From the NCBI RefSeq assembly GCF_033242265.1, contig NZ_BTFW01000001.1, positions 1,772,501-1,836,500 of the forward strand: 64,000 nucleotides of DNA, given 5' to 3'. Position numbers and translations under genes: made by a program. Below, in pieces: positions 1-9,513 of this stretch; within the stretch, counting starts at the first letter, position 1, and each line of letters starts with the position of its first letter. This DNA comes from Novosphingobium sp. IK01 (GTDB lineage: Bacteria > Pseudomonadota > Alphaproteobacteria > Sphingomonadales > Sphingomonadaceae). The notes below the pieces were generated by a model. The model ran no database searches. It was not told the origin of the DNA and saw only the letters and a program-made list of their open reading frames with translations.

Positions 1-529
1 CCGCGATCTGGTGCGCGCGGCCGGTGGCTATCGCGAATCCTATGTCCATGCCGAGGACTACGATCTCTGGCTCCGCCTGTCGGAACAGACCCGGATGACC
101 AATCTGCCCGAACCGCTGCTGGCCTATCGGGTGAGCGCCGGTCAGGTCAGTTCGCGACACATGGTGGCCCAGGCCCGCAATGCCGCGATTGCCTGGCTGG
201 CCCACCTTGCCCGCCTGCGCGGCGCGGGCGATCCGACCGCCGGGATGACCACCCTGCCCGACATCGCCCGGCTCGATGCGCTGTTCGGACCGGGCAGCGC
301 GGCCTATGTCCGCCGCCGCATGATCGAACGCCTGCTGTTTTCGCCCGATCATCTGGCCAACGAAGCCTGGCCGGTCCTGCTGGGCTATACTGCCGACATC
401 GGCCCCGATCCGGCACTCTGGCCGCAACTCAGGCCACAGCTCTGGCGGGTGGCGCTCCGGCTGCTCAGGGCCGGGCATCCCTTGCGCGCGGCCCAGGCCG
501 CCATGGCGCTGCTCCGGCACGGCGCATGA
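1..529 (+). CDS. Family 2 glycosyltransferase, C-terminal part (cut by window start)
   Basis: The reading frame is open from base 2, so only the last ~175 residues are present. The stretch GGYRES...HAEDYDLWLRLSE is the typical acceptor-side end of a GT-A fold (GT2) glycosyltransferase, where the ED/DLW motif carries the catalytic base; these enzymes transfer nucleotide-activated sugars onto polysaccharide intermediates at the inner membrane. The stop overlaps the start of the flippase gene (ATGA), which suggests translational coupling within a polysaccharide operon. The true start lies outside the window. The family call is solid; the sugar specificity is unknown. Confidence 0.8.
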   Translation, partial: RDLVRAAGGYRESYVHAEDYDLWLRLSEQTRMTNLPEPLLAYRVSAGQVSSRHMVAQARNAAIAWLAHLARLRGAGDPTAGMTTLPDIARLDALFGPGSAAYVRRRMIERLLFSPDHLANEAWPVLLGYTADIGPDPALWPQLRPQLWRVALRLLRAGHPLRAAQAAMALLRHGA

Positions 530-2043
530 GCGGGACGCCACCCGAAAGGCCCTCTCAGGAGAGCCCCCCGCAGGCCATGTCCGTGCGGACGGCGGCGGCC
601 TGGGCGCTGGTTTCGCAATATACCTCGTTCGCGATCCAGTTCGCCACGAGCGTCGTGCTCGCGCGCTGGTTCATCACGCCCGCGCAGCTCGGGCTGTTCT
701 CGATCGCCTTTGCGGCGGTGACCATCGTGGCCTTTCTTCAGGATTTTGGCGTCACCCGCTATGTCAACGGCGAGCGCGACCTGACACCCGCCAAGTTGCA
801 GACCGCCTTCACCATCTCGGTGACCTTCGCCTGGGGCATCGCGCTGCTGGCGATTGCCGGGGCGGTGCCGGTGGCGCGGTTCTATGGCGACCCGAACCTG
901 TTGCCGGTGCTGCTGGTGGTGGCCTCGTCCTATCTGCTGGTGCCGCTCTCCATCGTGCCGCAGGCGACCTGCCAGCGGCGGATGGACTACAAGTCGAACA
1001 CGATGATCGAGGTCGGCTCGTCGGTTGCCAATGCGGCCACGGCGGTGACGCTCGCGGTGCTCGGCCATGGTGCGCTGGCGCTGGCATGGGGGGCCTTTGC
1101 CCAGCAGGGTGCGCGTCTGGTGGTCAGCCAGTGGCGTGTCGGGCTGATGCTGCCCTGGCCCCTGAGGCTGGCCGGGGCGCGGCCCGTGCTCGAACTGGGG
1201 GGCACCAATTCGGTGCTGTCCACCTGCTATTCGATCACCGCGCGGGCGCCCGAGCTGGTGATCGGGCGGCTGATCGACACGGTTGCGGTCGGCCTGTTCG
1301 CGCGGGCTTCAGGGCTGGCGCTGCAATTGCGGATGCTGGTGGCGGGCGCGGTGACAGGGGTGTTCTATCCCGCGTTCCGGCGCGTGCGCGACGAGGGTGA
1401 TCCGCTCGGGCCGCCCTATCTGCGAGTGGTGGCGGCCTATACCGGGGTGACATGGCCGGCCATGGCGGGCATTGCCGCGCTGGCCCAGCCGCTGATCATG
1501 GCGCTTTATGGGCCGCGCTGGCTCGATGCGGCGCCGTTGCTGGCCTGGGTGGCGCTAGCCCAGTTGTGCTATGTCGCCCTGCCGCTCAACGGCGACCTGC
1601 CGCTGTTGCTGGGCCGCAAGCGCGGGCTGATCCACCGCAATATCCTCGAAACGGTGCTCTCGGTGGGGCTGATCGTGGCCACCGCGCCGATGGGGCTGCG
1701 CTGGGTGGCGATCTCGCGCTTTGTCCATGGGCTGATCTGGGTGGTGATCTATGCGCCGTTCATGCGCGCCATGCTCGATTTTGCCTGGCGCGATCTGGTG
1801 CGCATTCATGTCCAGAGCCTGATCGCGACAGCAGCGGCGGTCGCGCCGCTTCTGGCCAGCTATGTCTTCTGGGCCGGGCCCGGACGCTGTGGCCCCGGAC
1901 AGGCCGGGGCGATGATCGTGGCGGGGATCGGGCTCTGGCTGGTGGTGATGCGGATCATTCGCCATCCGCTGCTGGCCGAAATCCTGGCCATGCTGGGCGA
2001 AATCGCGCGCGCCCTGCCCGGACGGAAGCCCGCCGCGCGCTGA
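526..2043 (+). CDS. Polysaccharide/lipopolysaccharide flippase (Wzx-like, MOP superfamily)
   Basis: This 505-residue protein is almost entirely hydrophobic, with about 12 to 14 membrane segments after a short polar N-terminus. The start of the fold (WALVSQYTSFAIQFATSVVLARWFIT) and the QLGLFSIAFAAV stretch match the polysaccharide biosynthesis/export family that flips undecaprenyl-linked oligosaccharides across the inner membrane. It starts inside the stop of the upstream glycosyltransferase (ATGA overlap), supporting a shared exopolysaccharide or O-antigen locus. The sugar transferase at 23130-24545 could serve the same pathway, although it is 20 kb away. Confidence 0.85.
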   Translation: MSGTPPERPSQESPPQAMSVRTAAAWALVSQYTSFAIQFATSVVLARWFITPAQLGLFSIAFAAVTIVAFLQDFGVTRYVNGERDLTPAKLQTAFTISVTFAWGIALLAIAGAVPVARFYGDPNLLPVLLVVASSYLLVPLSIVPQATCQRRMDYKSNTMIEVGSSVANAATAVTLAVLGHGALALAWGAFAQQGARLVVSQWRVGLMLPWPLRLAGARPVLELGGTNSVLSTCYSITARAPELVIGRLIDTVAVGLFARASGLALQLRMLVAGAVTGVFYPAFRRVRDEGDPLGPPYLRVVAAYTGVTWPAMAGIAALAQPLIMALYGPRWLDAAPLLAWVALAQLCYVALPLNGDLPLLLGRKRGLIHRNILETVLSVGLIVATAPMGLRWVAISRFVHGLIWVVIYAPFMRAMLDFAWRDLVRIHVQSLIATAAAVAPLLASYVFWAGPGRCGPGQAGAMIVAGIGLWLVVMRIIRHPLLAEILAMLGEIARALPGRKPAAR

Positions 2044-2147
2044 GTATTGCCCGCAGGCCCCCTCCACCATGCGTAATGATCCTTTGCAGATTCTCATGGC
2101 AGCGCCATGGCCGCCCGCCTAAAGTGCCAGGCGGAGAGGATGACAGG

Positions 2148-3128
2148 ATGATCAGGCTGCCCTGTGCTTTGGCCCGTGCTCTGGCAGCTCTGCTCGGTGT
2201 GCTGGCCTGCGCCCTGCCTGCATGGGCGCAGGACGAAGCGCCGGGGCCGCCCGCTGGCATTCCCCCCTCAGAGACAATCGCCATGGGCCGCGATGACCTC
2301 GCGCGGATGACCGTCCCGGTCCGCATCAATGGCGCAGGGCCCTTTGCCTTCATGGTCGATACCGGCGCCCAGCGCACGGTCCTCACCCATGCGGTCGCCC
2401 GCAAGCTGGCCCTCGCCCCGGCGGGACAGGCCGTGCTGGTCAGCGTGGCCGGGACCGATACCGTCGACATCGTCCATGTGCGCGAACTCATGCTGGGCAG
2501 CCGCCGCTTTGCCGATCTGGAGACCCCGCTTGTCGATGACGCGGGCCTCGAAGCCGAAGGGATCCTTGGCCTCGACAGCCTTCAGGGCCAGCGCGTGACC
2601 ATCGACTTTGCCGCAAACCGCCTGACCATCGACGATGCCGCCGCCGAACCGGCTGCCCCGACCGGAAATCCGGCCATCGGGGATTTCGCCATCGTCGTGC
2701 ACGCGCGCCACCGCTCGGGCCAGTTGATCATGACCGAAGCGGTGATCGACGGGGTTCGCACCAGCGTGATGATCGACACCGGATCGGACACCTCGATCGG
2801 CAATCCCGCCCTTCAGCGTGCGCTTCGGCGCGCGCCCGGCCACGGGCACGGGAGCGAGGAAGCCCGGCTCGTGGGCGTGACCGGACAGGCCATCGCCGCA
2901 CAGACAGGACAGGCCCGCAGCCTCAGGATCGGCCGGATCGCGATTGCCAACCTGACACTCGCCTTTGCCGATTCCGGCGCCTTCGCCCGGCTCAGGCTGG
3001 CGCATCGCCCGGCCCTGTTGCTGGGCATGCACGACCTGAGCGCCTTTCGCGCGGTGGCCATCGATTTTTCGCGGCACAAGGTGCTGTTCGGCATCGCGAC
3101 CGACGAAAAGGCGCCCGCAGCACCGTGA
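2148..3128 (+). CDS. Secreted retroviral-type aspartic protease (two DTG motifs)
   Basis: The start chosen is the ATG at 2148, preceded by a GGAGAGGA ribosome site and followed by a classic signal peptide (basic MIRLPCALAR, hydrophobic core, cleavage near AWAQ). The mature 326-residue product has two repeats of the retropepsin-like fold, each with its own active-site motif (FMVDTGAQ and VMIDTGSD), so the two lobes may form an intramolecular active site as in pepsin. Location is probably periplasmic. The upstream part of the same open frame has no gene character. The substrate is unknown. Confidence 0.8.
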   Translation: MIRLPCALARALAALLGVLACALPAWAQDEAPGPPAGIPPSETIAMGRDDLARMTVPVRINGAGPFAFMVDTGAQRTVLTHAVARKLALAPAGQAVLVSVAGTDTVDIVHVRELMLGSRRFADLETPLVDDAGLEAEGILGLDSLQGQRVTIDFAANRLTIDDAAAEPAAPTGNPAIGDFAIVVHARHRSGQLIMTEAVIDGVRTSVMIDTGSDTSIGNPALQRALRRAPGHGHGSEEARLVGVTGQAIAAQTGQARSLRIGRIAIANLTLAFADSGAFARLRLAHRPALLLGMHDLSAFRAVAIDFSRHKVLFGIATDEKAPAAP

Positions 3129-3167
3129 TCCCATCGCGAGGGTGGCGCATCGCGGCAAATTGCCTAT

Positions 3168-5018
3168 GTGAAGATGATGCCTCCCGAACGCCCATCCAAT
3201 CCCGCCGCCCGCCATGATGGCTGGCGCACGCTGCAACGGTTCCTTCCCTATCTCTGGCCCCGCGACAATCCCGGTCTGCGGCGCCGGATCGTGGTGGCCT
3301 GCCTGTTCATCCTGGCCTCGACGGGGGTGCAGCTGACGCTGCCCTACCTGCTCAAGTGGGCGGTCGATGCGATGAACATGAGCGGGCCCCGGCTGGGCAT
3401 GGTGGCGATGTGGACGGTGCTGGGCTACAGCGCCGGGCGCTTCCTGGGCCTTGCCTTCGACAACTTGCGCAACATCGTGTTCGAGCGCGTGGGGCAGGAC
3501 GCCACGCGGGCGCTGGCCGAACATGTCTTTGCCCAGCTTCACCGCCTTTCGCTGCGCTTCCATCTCGCCCGCCGCACCGGCGAGGTGACCAAGACCATCG
3601 AGCGCGGAACCAAGAGCATCGACACGATGCTCTATTTCATGCTGTTCAACATCGCCCCCACCATCCTGCAACTGGTGGTCGTGGCGGTGATCTTCTGGGT
3701 CACGTTCGGATGGGGACTGGTCATGGCCACCGCGCTGGCGGTGGCGGCCTATATCTGGGTGACGCGCACGATCACCGAATGGCGCACGCAATTGCGCGAG
3801 AAGATGAACCGGCTCGACGGGCAGGCGCTTTCGCGCGCAGTGGATTCGCTGCTCAACTACGAGACGGTCAAGTATTTCGGGGCCGAAAAGCGCGAGGAAG
3901 CCCGCTATGGACAGGCCGCGCGCGCCTATGCCGAGGCAGCGGTTGCCAGCGAGAACAGCCTGGGCCTGCTCAACATCGCGCAAGGGCTGGTGGTCAACCT
4001 GCTGATGGCAGGCGCGCTGGCCTATACCGTGTGGGGCTGGTGGCACGGGCAGTTCACCGCCGGGCAACTGGTCTTCGTGCAGACCTACCTGACGCAGCTG
4101 TTCCGCCCGCTCGACATGCTCGGCATGGTCTATCGCACGATCCGGCAGGGGCTGATCGACATGGCCGAGATGTTCCGCCTGATCGATACCCAGGTCGAAG
4201 TGGCCGATGCGCCCGGCGCGCCCGCGCTGGTGGTGCGCCACCCCTCGATCGTGTTCGACAACGTGGTCTTCGGCTATGATCCGGGGCGCACGATCCTCCA
4301 CGGCCTCTCGTTCGAGGTGCCAGCGGGCAGCCGCGTGGCCATCGTCGGGCCATCGGGGGCGGGCAAGTCGACCATCGGGCGGCTGCTGTTCCGCTTCTAC
4401 GATCCGCTTGCGGGCCGCATCCTGATCGACGGGCAGGACATTTCGGGCGTGACGCAGGCGAGCCTGCGTGCGGCCATCGGCATCGTGCCGCAGGATTCGG
4501 TCCTGTTCAACGACACCATCGGCTACAACATCGCCTATGGCCGCGAAGGGGCCGATGCCGCCGCCGTCGAGGAAGCCGCACGGGGCGCGGCCATCGCCGA
4601 TTTCATCGCCCGCCTGCCCCAGGGCCTCGACACCGAAGTGGGCGAGCGCGGGCTCAAGCTTTCGGGCGGCGAGAAGCAGCGCGTGGCGATTGCCCGCACG
4701 CTGGTGAAGAACCCGCCGATCCTGCTGTTCGACGAGGCGACCAGCGCGCTCGACACCCGCACCGAACAGGACATTCTCCACACCCTGCGCGCGGTCGCCG
4801 CCAACCGCACGACCCTCTCGATCGCCCACCGCCTCTCGACGATCGCCGACAGCGACGTGATTCTCGTGCTCGATCAGGGCCGTCTGGCCGAACAGGGCAG
4901 CCACGCCGACCTGCTGCGCGCAGGCGGGCTCTATGCCGAAATGTGGGCGCGACAGGCCGCCGAAGGGGAAGAGGCTGAAGCCGTGGCGGGAGCAGTTGCG
5001 GGGGCAGCAGGGGCCTAG
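3168..5018 (+). CDS. atm1: Atm1-type ABC exporter (heavy metal/glutathione-conjugate transporter)
   Basis: A 616-residue fused ABC half-transporter: about six N-terminal membrane segments (residues ~35-330), then an ATPase with Walker A GPSGAGKST, signature LSGGEKQR, Walker B ILLFDEATSALD and an H-loop histidine (SIAHRLST). The membrane domain motif NLRNIVFERVGQDATR is typical of the Atm1/HMT1 class, which moves glutathione-linked metals or persulfides out of the cytoplasm; the structurally studied NaAtm1 comes from a related genus. A GTG at 3168 opens the frame; the ATGs at 3174 and 3177 are equally likely starts. Confidence 0.9.
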   Translation: MKMMPPERPSNPAARHDGWRTLQRFLPYLWPRDNPGLRRRIVVACLFILASTGVQLTLPYLLKWAVDAMNMSGPRLGMVAMWTVLGYSAGRFLGLAFDNLRNIVFERVGQDATRALAEHVFAQLHRLSLRFHLARRTGEVTKTIERGTKSIDTMLYFMLFNIAPTILQLVVVAVIFWVTFGWGLVMATALAVAAYIWVTRTITEWRTQLREKMNRLDGQALSRAVDSLLNYETVKYFGAEKREEARYGQAARAYAEAAVASENSLGLLNIAQGLVVNLLMAGALAYTVWGWWHGQFTAGQLVFVQTYLTQLFRPLDMLGMVYRTIRQGLIDMAEMFRLIDTQVEVADAPGAPALVVRHPSIVFDNVVFGYDPGRTILHGLSFEVPAGSRVAIVGPSGAGKSTIGRLLFRFYDPLAGRILIDGQDISGVTQASLRAAIGIVPQDSVLFNDTIGYNIAYGREGADAAAVEEAARGAAIADFIARLPQGLDTEVGERGLKLSGGEKQRVAIARTLVKNPPILLFDEATSALDTRTEQDILHTLRAVAANRTTLSIAHRLSTIADSDVILVLDQGRLAEQGSHADLLRAGGLYAEMWARQAAEGEEAEAVAGAVAGAAGA

Positions 5019-5166
5019 CTCCCCAGCCGGGCCGACCCGCCACCGGTTGTGCAATGCACCAATTGCTGCAATAAACCTTGCGGGTGCAGCATCCCGGACG
5101 GGATGGGCAGGTTCGTACACCGGTCGGGCCGCCGGTGGTGAAAACCATGCCTGGAGACTTGCGCCC

Positions 5167-6729
5167 GTGATCCGCGTCCATAGCCTGCTTCGTTGGTGGC
5201 GTGCCCATATCGACCGGGACATCGACCACCCGGCCGTCGTGCGCCGCGTTTTCGAGGAAAGCGCCTGGACGCCCCGCTTCATCTTCATGGTGGTGATGTC
5301 GGCGGGCATTGCCGAGCTGGGCCTGCTGCAATCCTCGCCTGCGGTGGTCATCGGGGCCATGCTGATCTCGCCCCTGATGGGGCCGATCATGGGGCTGGGG
5401 TTCGGCCTCGCGCTGTTCGATTTCGCCAGCCTGCGCCGCTCGGCGCTGGCGCTGGGGCTGGCGGTTCCGCTCGCGGTGGCCTTCACCGCGCTGATCGTCG
5501 TGTGCTCGCCGCTCAAGTCGGCCACGCCGGAAATTCTCGCGCGGACCAAGCCCAACCTGTTCGACCTGATGGTGGCGCTGTTTTCCGCGCTGGCGGGCAC
5601 GTTTGCGCTGATCCGGGGCAAGGGCGAAACCATCGTGGGCGTGGCCATCGCCACCGCGCTGATGCCGCCTCTGGCCACGGTGGGCTTTGGCCTGGCCACG
5701 GGCAATGGCGCCATCGCCTGGGGCGCGGGCGCCCTGTTTGCCACCAACTTCGTGACGATCGCGCTCTCGGCCACGATCATGGCGCAGATCTATGGTTTTG
5801 GCCATCGCCTCTCCACGCACCAGACATGGTTGCAGACCGGGCTCCTGCTGGGGGCTTTCATCATCATGGCGATCCCGCTGGGGCTGGCCCTGCAACATAT
5901 CGCGGGCGAGGCGGTGACCACCAGCCAGGTCCGCTCGGCGCTGGCCGAGGCGACGGGCCGCGATGCCCGCATCACCCAGCTCGACATCGATTTCCAGAGC
6001 ACGCCGCTGGCCGTTCGCGCGGTGATCCTCACCCCGCGCCAGAATGCCGTCTCGAACGAGCAACTCGCCACAGCCCTTGAAACCCGGCTGGGCCGCCCAG
6101 TCGCGCTTCAGGCCGACGAGGTGCTGATCGCCCCCTCGTCCAACGGGCTGGACGAAGCGCGCAGCGCCCTTGCCCGCGCGCAGGACCTGCAAATGCAGGA
6201 ACGCCAGACCGAGCGGATGAAAGCCCTGCTCGCGCTGGCCGCCGGGACCGCGCCCGACGACGTGCTGATCGACCGCGACGGACGCCGCGCCCTGGTAGCG
6301 GCCCGCCCCCTGCCCGGTGCAGGACTGGCCAGCTATCGCGAACTGGAAGCCCGCATCGCACGCATGGCCGATGGCTGGACGGTGACAGTCACGCCGCCCG
6401 CCGGGCTGGCCCTGCTGCCGATCCGGCAGGCGCCAGCCAAGCCAACGCCGGACAGACATGCCCCGGATACCCAGACCCCGGCCCCGCCCGCGTTGTCGCA
6501 GGACGCGCAAGATGCCCTCGCCGTCGACCTGTGGGCCGCAAGGCGCTGGAACTGGGAGGCCCTTGGCATTCCCGGCTGGGTCGAAACCCCGCCCCCGGCC
6601 CCTTCTCCGGCCCAGAGCGAGGCCCAGGCCATCGGCAAGGCCGCAACGGAGGCAGGTCTTGCCCCCGTTCCGGGCGGTTCGCGCAAGGGCGGCATGATCC
6701 TGCTCGCGCCCATGCCGAAGGGGGAATGA
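5167..6729 (+). CDS. DUF389 family membrane protein
   Basis: The start is taken as GTG 5167, with a GGAG site 10 bases upstream; the longer open frame back to 4933 overlaps the exporter gene and has no coding character. Residues ~35-270 contain six to seven hydrophobic segments with the DUF389 signatures VVIGAMLISPLMGPIMG and GVAIATALMPPLATVG. A soluble C-terminal half follows, ending in a Pro-rich tail. DUF389 proteins are of unknown function, with transport sometimes suggested. It is followed after 4 bases by an antiporter gene, so an operon with the next two transporters is likely. Confidence 0.8.
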   Translation: MIRVHSLLRWWRAHIDRDIDHPAVVRRVFEESAWTPRFIFMVVMSAGIAELGLLQSSPAVVIGAMLISPLMGPIMGLGFGLALFDFASLRRSALALGLAVPLAVAFTALIVVCSPLKSATPEILARTKPNLFDLMVALFSALAGTFALIRGKGETIVGVAIATALMPPLATVGFGLATGNGAIAWGAGALFATNFVTIALSATIMAQIYGFGHRLSTHQTWLQTGLLLGAFIIMAIPLGLALQHIAGEAVTTSQVRSALAEATGRDARITQLDIDFQSTPLAVRAVILTPRQNAVSNEQLATALETRLGRPVALQADEVLIAPSSNGLDEARSALARAQDLQMQERQTERMKALLALAAGTAPDDVLIDRDGRRALVAARPLPGAGLASYRELEARIARMADGWTVTVTPPAGLALLPIRQAPAKPTPDRHAPDTQTPAPPALSQDAQDALAVDLWAARRWNWEALGIPGWVETPPPAPSPAQSEAQAIGKAATEAGLAPVPGGSRKGGMILLAPMPKGE

Positions 6730-6733
6730 CGCC

Positions 6734-7909
6734 ATGTATGGAAACACGCCGACCCTGGGGCTTTTGCTGCTGATTGCCTGTCTGGTGGCCATCGTGTGCC
6801 GCCGGCTGGGCCAGCCGTTCACCATCGGGCTGGTGCTGGCCGGCATCGGCTTAAGCATTTCGGGCTACAAGAGCGGCATCACGCTGACCCCCGAACTCGT
6901 GTTCAGCGTGTTGCTGCCCCCGCTCGTGTTCGAGGCCGCGCTCCATCTGGGCTGGGGGCAGTTCCGCCGCGAAGGCGCACTGGTGCTCAGCCTCGCCTTT
7001 GGCGGCACCCTGCTGTCGGCAGGCGTGGTGGCGGGCGGCATGCACTGGCTGGCCGGCTGGGGCTGGCCCGCCTCGCTGCTGTTCGGAAGCCTGATCGCGG
7101 CGACCGACCCGGTGTCGGTGATCGCCATGATGAAGGAGCAGCACGCCGACAAGCGCCTGCGTTTCCTGATGGAGGCCGAAAGCCTGATCAACGACGGTGC
7201 CGCCGCCGTGCTGTTCGCGCTGGTCGCCGCATGGGTGGCAGGATCGGCCACGAGCCCGGCCGGCATCGCCATGACCCTGATCAGCACCGTGGGCGGCGGG
7301 GTCGCGCTCGGGCTGGCCGTGGCCGGGGGGCTCCTGCTGATTGCCGGGCGCTCCGATGATCATCTGGTCGAAACCACCCTGACCGTGCTGGCTGCCTATG
7401 GCTCGTTCATGCTGGCCGAGGACCTGCATGTCTCGGGCGTGCTGGCCACGCTTTCGGCGGGGATGCTGATCGGCAACCGGGGCCAGCGCCGGGCCTTGAG
7501 CGAGGTGGGCGGCAGGGCCATCATCCGGTTCTGGGAATTCGCGGCCTTTCTGGCCAATTCGGTCGTGTTCCTGCTGATCGGCAGCCGCGAGGCAGCCCAG
7601 CCCATCGCCGCCTTCTGGCTTCCCGCCGTGATCGGAACAGTGACCGTTCTGGCCGGGCGCGCGGCGGCGATCTATCCGATCACGCCGTTCTTCGCCAGAA
7701 CCCGCATGGCGACGGACAAGCTCACCCGCCACATCCTGTTCTGGGGCGGCCTGCGCGGAGCCATGGCGCTCGCACTGGCACTCGGCGCCCCCGAAAGCCT
7801 GCCCGAACACGATGCGCTGGTCAGCGTGGCCTTCGCGGTGGTCGCTTTCTCGATCTTCGTCCAGGGGCTGACGATGCCCTTGCTGCTGCGCAAGAGCGCC
7901 ACACCATGA
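6734..7909 (+). CDS. Cation:proton antiporter (CPA1, NhaP-like)
   Basis: This 391-residue protein is built of about 12 membrane segments. It carries the CPA1 core motifs: LLPPLVFEAAL in the fourth segment, the ion-binding ATDPVSV motif, and ESLINDGAA. These define Na+(K+)/H+ antiporters of the inner membrane. The usual long cytoplasmic C-terminal tail is absent, which makes it a compact member. It sits 4 bases after the DUF389 gene and 13 bases before another membrane protein. Confidence 0.85.
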   Translation: MYGNTPTLGLLLLIACLVAIVCRRLGQPFTIGLVLAGIGLSISGYKSGITLTPELVFSVLLPPLVFEAALHLGWGQFRREGALVLSLAFGGTLLSAGVVAGGMHWLAGWGWPASLLFGSLIAATDPVSVIAMMKEQHADKRLRFLMEAESLINDGAAAVLFALVAAWVAGSATSPAGIAMTLISTVGGGVALGLAVAGGLLLIAGRSDDHLVETTLTVLAAYGSFMLAEDLHVSGVLATLSAGMLIGNRGQRRALSEVGGRAIIRFWEFAAFLANSVVFLLIGSREAAQPIAAFWLPAVIGTVTVLAGRAAAIYPITPFFARTRMATDKLTRHILFWGGLRGAMALALALGAPESLPEHDALVSVAFAVVAFSIFVQGLTMPLLLRKSATP

Positions 7910-7922
7910 ATCAGGCGCGACC

Positions 7923-9122
7923 ATGACCAATATCGTCCTCATTCTGGGCAGTCTGGCCATGGCCGCCCTGTGCCTGTCGCCCGCCGTGCTGCGCGCGCGC
8001 AGCTGGCGCGCGACGGTCACGCCGCTGGCCTCGATCATCGGCTCGGGCTTTCTGGTGGTGGGGCCGATCCTGGCCGACACCGCCGGGTCGCTGGCCTGGG
8101 TCGCGATGGCCGCACTGTGCGCGGCGGGCTACCTGTTCGGGGCGGTGATCCGCTTCAACATTATTCATGTCGAGGCCAACCTCGCCCATCTGCCACGCCG
8201 GGCGGCCTTTCTCGAAAAGGCCTCGAACACCGCCCTCTCGCTCGCCTATTTCGTCTCGGTCGCCTATTATCTCAACCTTCTGGCCGCCTTTGCCCTGCGC
8301 GCGGCGGGCATCGTCGATCCGTTCGCGATCCGCCTGCTGGCCAGCACGATCATCGTGGTCATCGGCATCATCGGCGGGCGCGGCGGGCTTCATGCGCTCG
8401 AACGGCTCGAAGTGGGCACGGTGGGGATCAAGCTGTCGGTGATCGGCGGGCTGATGCTGGCGCTGGGGCTGGCCTATGCGATCGCCTGGCAGCACCACGC
8501 GCTGATCACCGCGACCAGCACCCGAACCCCGACACAGGCGCTGCGGACCGTGCTCGGGCTGGTCATCCTCGTGCAGGGGTTCGAGACATCGCGCTATCTC
8601 GGCGCGGCCTATGACCCGGACTTGCGCGTGCGCACGATGCGCCATGCCCAGTGGATCTCGACAGCCATCTATATCGGCTTCGTGTTCCTGCTCACGAACC
8701 TGTTTCGCGACGGGCTCGGCCCTTCGGGCGGCGAGACGGAAATCATCGACATGGTGCGCCCGCTCGGCTGGGCAGTCGTCCCCCTGCTCACGCTGGCGGC
8801 CATCGCCTCGCAATCCTCGGCGGCGGTCGCCGACATGAACGGCGCCGGGGGGCTGCTCCACGAGGTTTCATCGGGGCGGATTCCGGTCAGGCTGGGCAAT
8901 GCGGCCACGGCCCTCGCCTCGCTGACGATCACCTGGAGCGGCGACATCTACCAGATCATCACCTGGGCATCGCAGGCTTTCGTCGCCTATTACGGCCTGC
9001 AATCGGTTCAGGCCGCCCTGTGGGCCGCGCGCCTCGGGCAATGGGCGCGCGTCGCCCTGTTCTGTGGCGCCATCGGCCTGTCGGTGCTGGTGATCGCATG
9101 GGCGGTTCCGGCAGGCGCCTGA
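7923..9122 (+). CDS. Polytopic membrane protein, APC-superfamily-like permease
   Basis: This 399-residue product has roughly 11 to 12 predicted membrane segments. The early stretch ASIIGSGFLVVGPIL resembles the unwound first helix (GSGxx) of amino acid-polyamine-organocation permeases, and the later QGFETSRYLG stretch resembles the sixth helix. I do not recognise a specific substrate. It follows the antiporter by 13 bases on the same strand and ends the run of three membrane genes. Confidence 0.55.
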   Translation: MTNIVLILGSLAMAALCLSPAVLRARSWRATVTPLASIIGSGFLVVGPILADTAGSLAWVAMAALCAAGYLFGAVIRFNIIHVEANLAHLPRRAAFLEKASNTALSLAYFVSVAYYLNLLAAFALRAAGIVDPFAIRLLASTIIVVIGIIGGRGGLHALERLEVGTVGIKLSVIGGLMLALGLAYAIAWQHHALITATSTRTPTQALRTVLGLVILVQGFETSRYLGAAYDPDLRVRTMRHAQWISTAIYIGFVFLLTNLFRDGLGPSGGETEIIDMVRPLGWAVVPLLTLAAIASQSSAAVADMNGAGGLLHEVSSGRIPVRLGNAATALASLTITWSGDIYQIITWASQAFVAYYGLQSVQAALWAARLGQWARVALFCGAIGLSVLVIAWAVPAGA

Positions 9123-9155
9123 GAAGGGCGCTTCAGCCCGCCGGGTTTTCCCGCC

Positions 9156-9356
9156 TCACTTCACCACGTCGGCGCCGTGCCAGACCACGGCCTGGGCCAC
9201 CTTGATGCAGTCCATGCCGCCGTCATAGGTCATCGAGGGCGATCCATAGAGGCGCCAGCCTTGTGCGAGGGCTTCGGACACGCGCTCGCAGAAGGCGCGG
9301 TCGTCCTTGCCGGTGAGCAGGCGGTAGATCGGGCGGTCGTCGGGGGTGGTGTGCAT
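9156..9356 (-). CDS. DUF1737 small protein
   Basis: A 66-residue protein whose core, YRLLTGKDDRAFCERVSEAL followed by a Trp-Arg-Leu-Tyr-Gly-Ser-Pro stretch, matches the DUF1737 family. These are short cytoplasmic proteins of unknown role in proteobacteria. It converges on the membrane operon and is separated from hslU by a palindromic repeat. Confidence 0.7.
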   Translation of the reverse strand: MHTTPDDRPIYRLLTGKDDRAFCERVSEALAQGWRLYGSPSMTYDGGMDCIKVAQAVVWHGADVVK

Positions 9357-9394
9357 GGGGGTATTCTAGAGCGGGTGGAAGGCTTGCGGCAAGG

Positions 9395-9507
9395 GGCCCC
9401 CTCCACCACGCGTTCCGCGCGGTCCCCCTCCCCGCAAGCGGGGAGGATCTGATCCTCCCCATGAAATGGGGAGGGGGACCGCCCGCGCAGCGGGTGGTGG
9501 AGGGGGC
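9395..9507. repeat. Long GC-rich palindromic intergenic repeat
   Basis: Two arms starting and ending with GGCCCCCTCCACCACGCG... and ...CGGGTGGTGGAGGGGGC fold back on each other, with inner arms CCCCCTCCCCGC/GGGGAGGATC and GATCCTCCCC...GGGGAGGGGG nested inside. The element fills the gap between hslU and the DUF1737 gene and could fold into a very stable cruciform in RNA, acting as a terminator for hslVU. The sequence CAGGCCCCCTCCACCATGCGT at about 2054-2074 looks like a half copy, which suggests a dispersed extragenic repeat family. Confidence 0.7.
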
Positions 9508-9513
9508 GAGCCC

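Noticed and set aside
2268-5780. 1170-codon open frame on the minus strand
   Set aside because: It is antisense to the protease, exporter and DUF389 genes, which carry clear domains. The translation is His/Gly/Arg-rich with no motif, a shadow of high-GC codon bias.
4654-6858. 734-codon minus-strand frame
   Set aside because: Same reasoning: low-complexity product opposite DUF389 and the antiporter.
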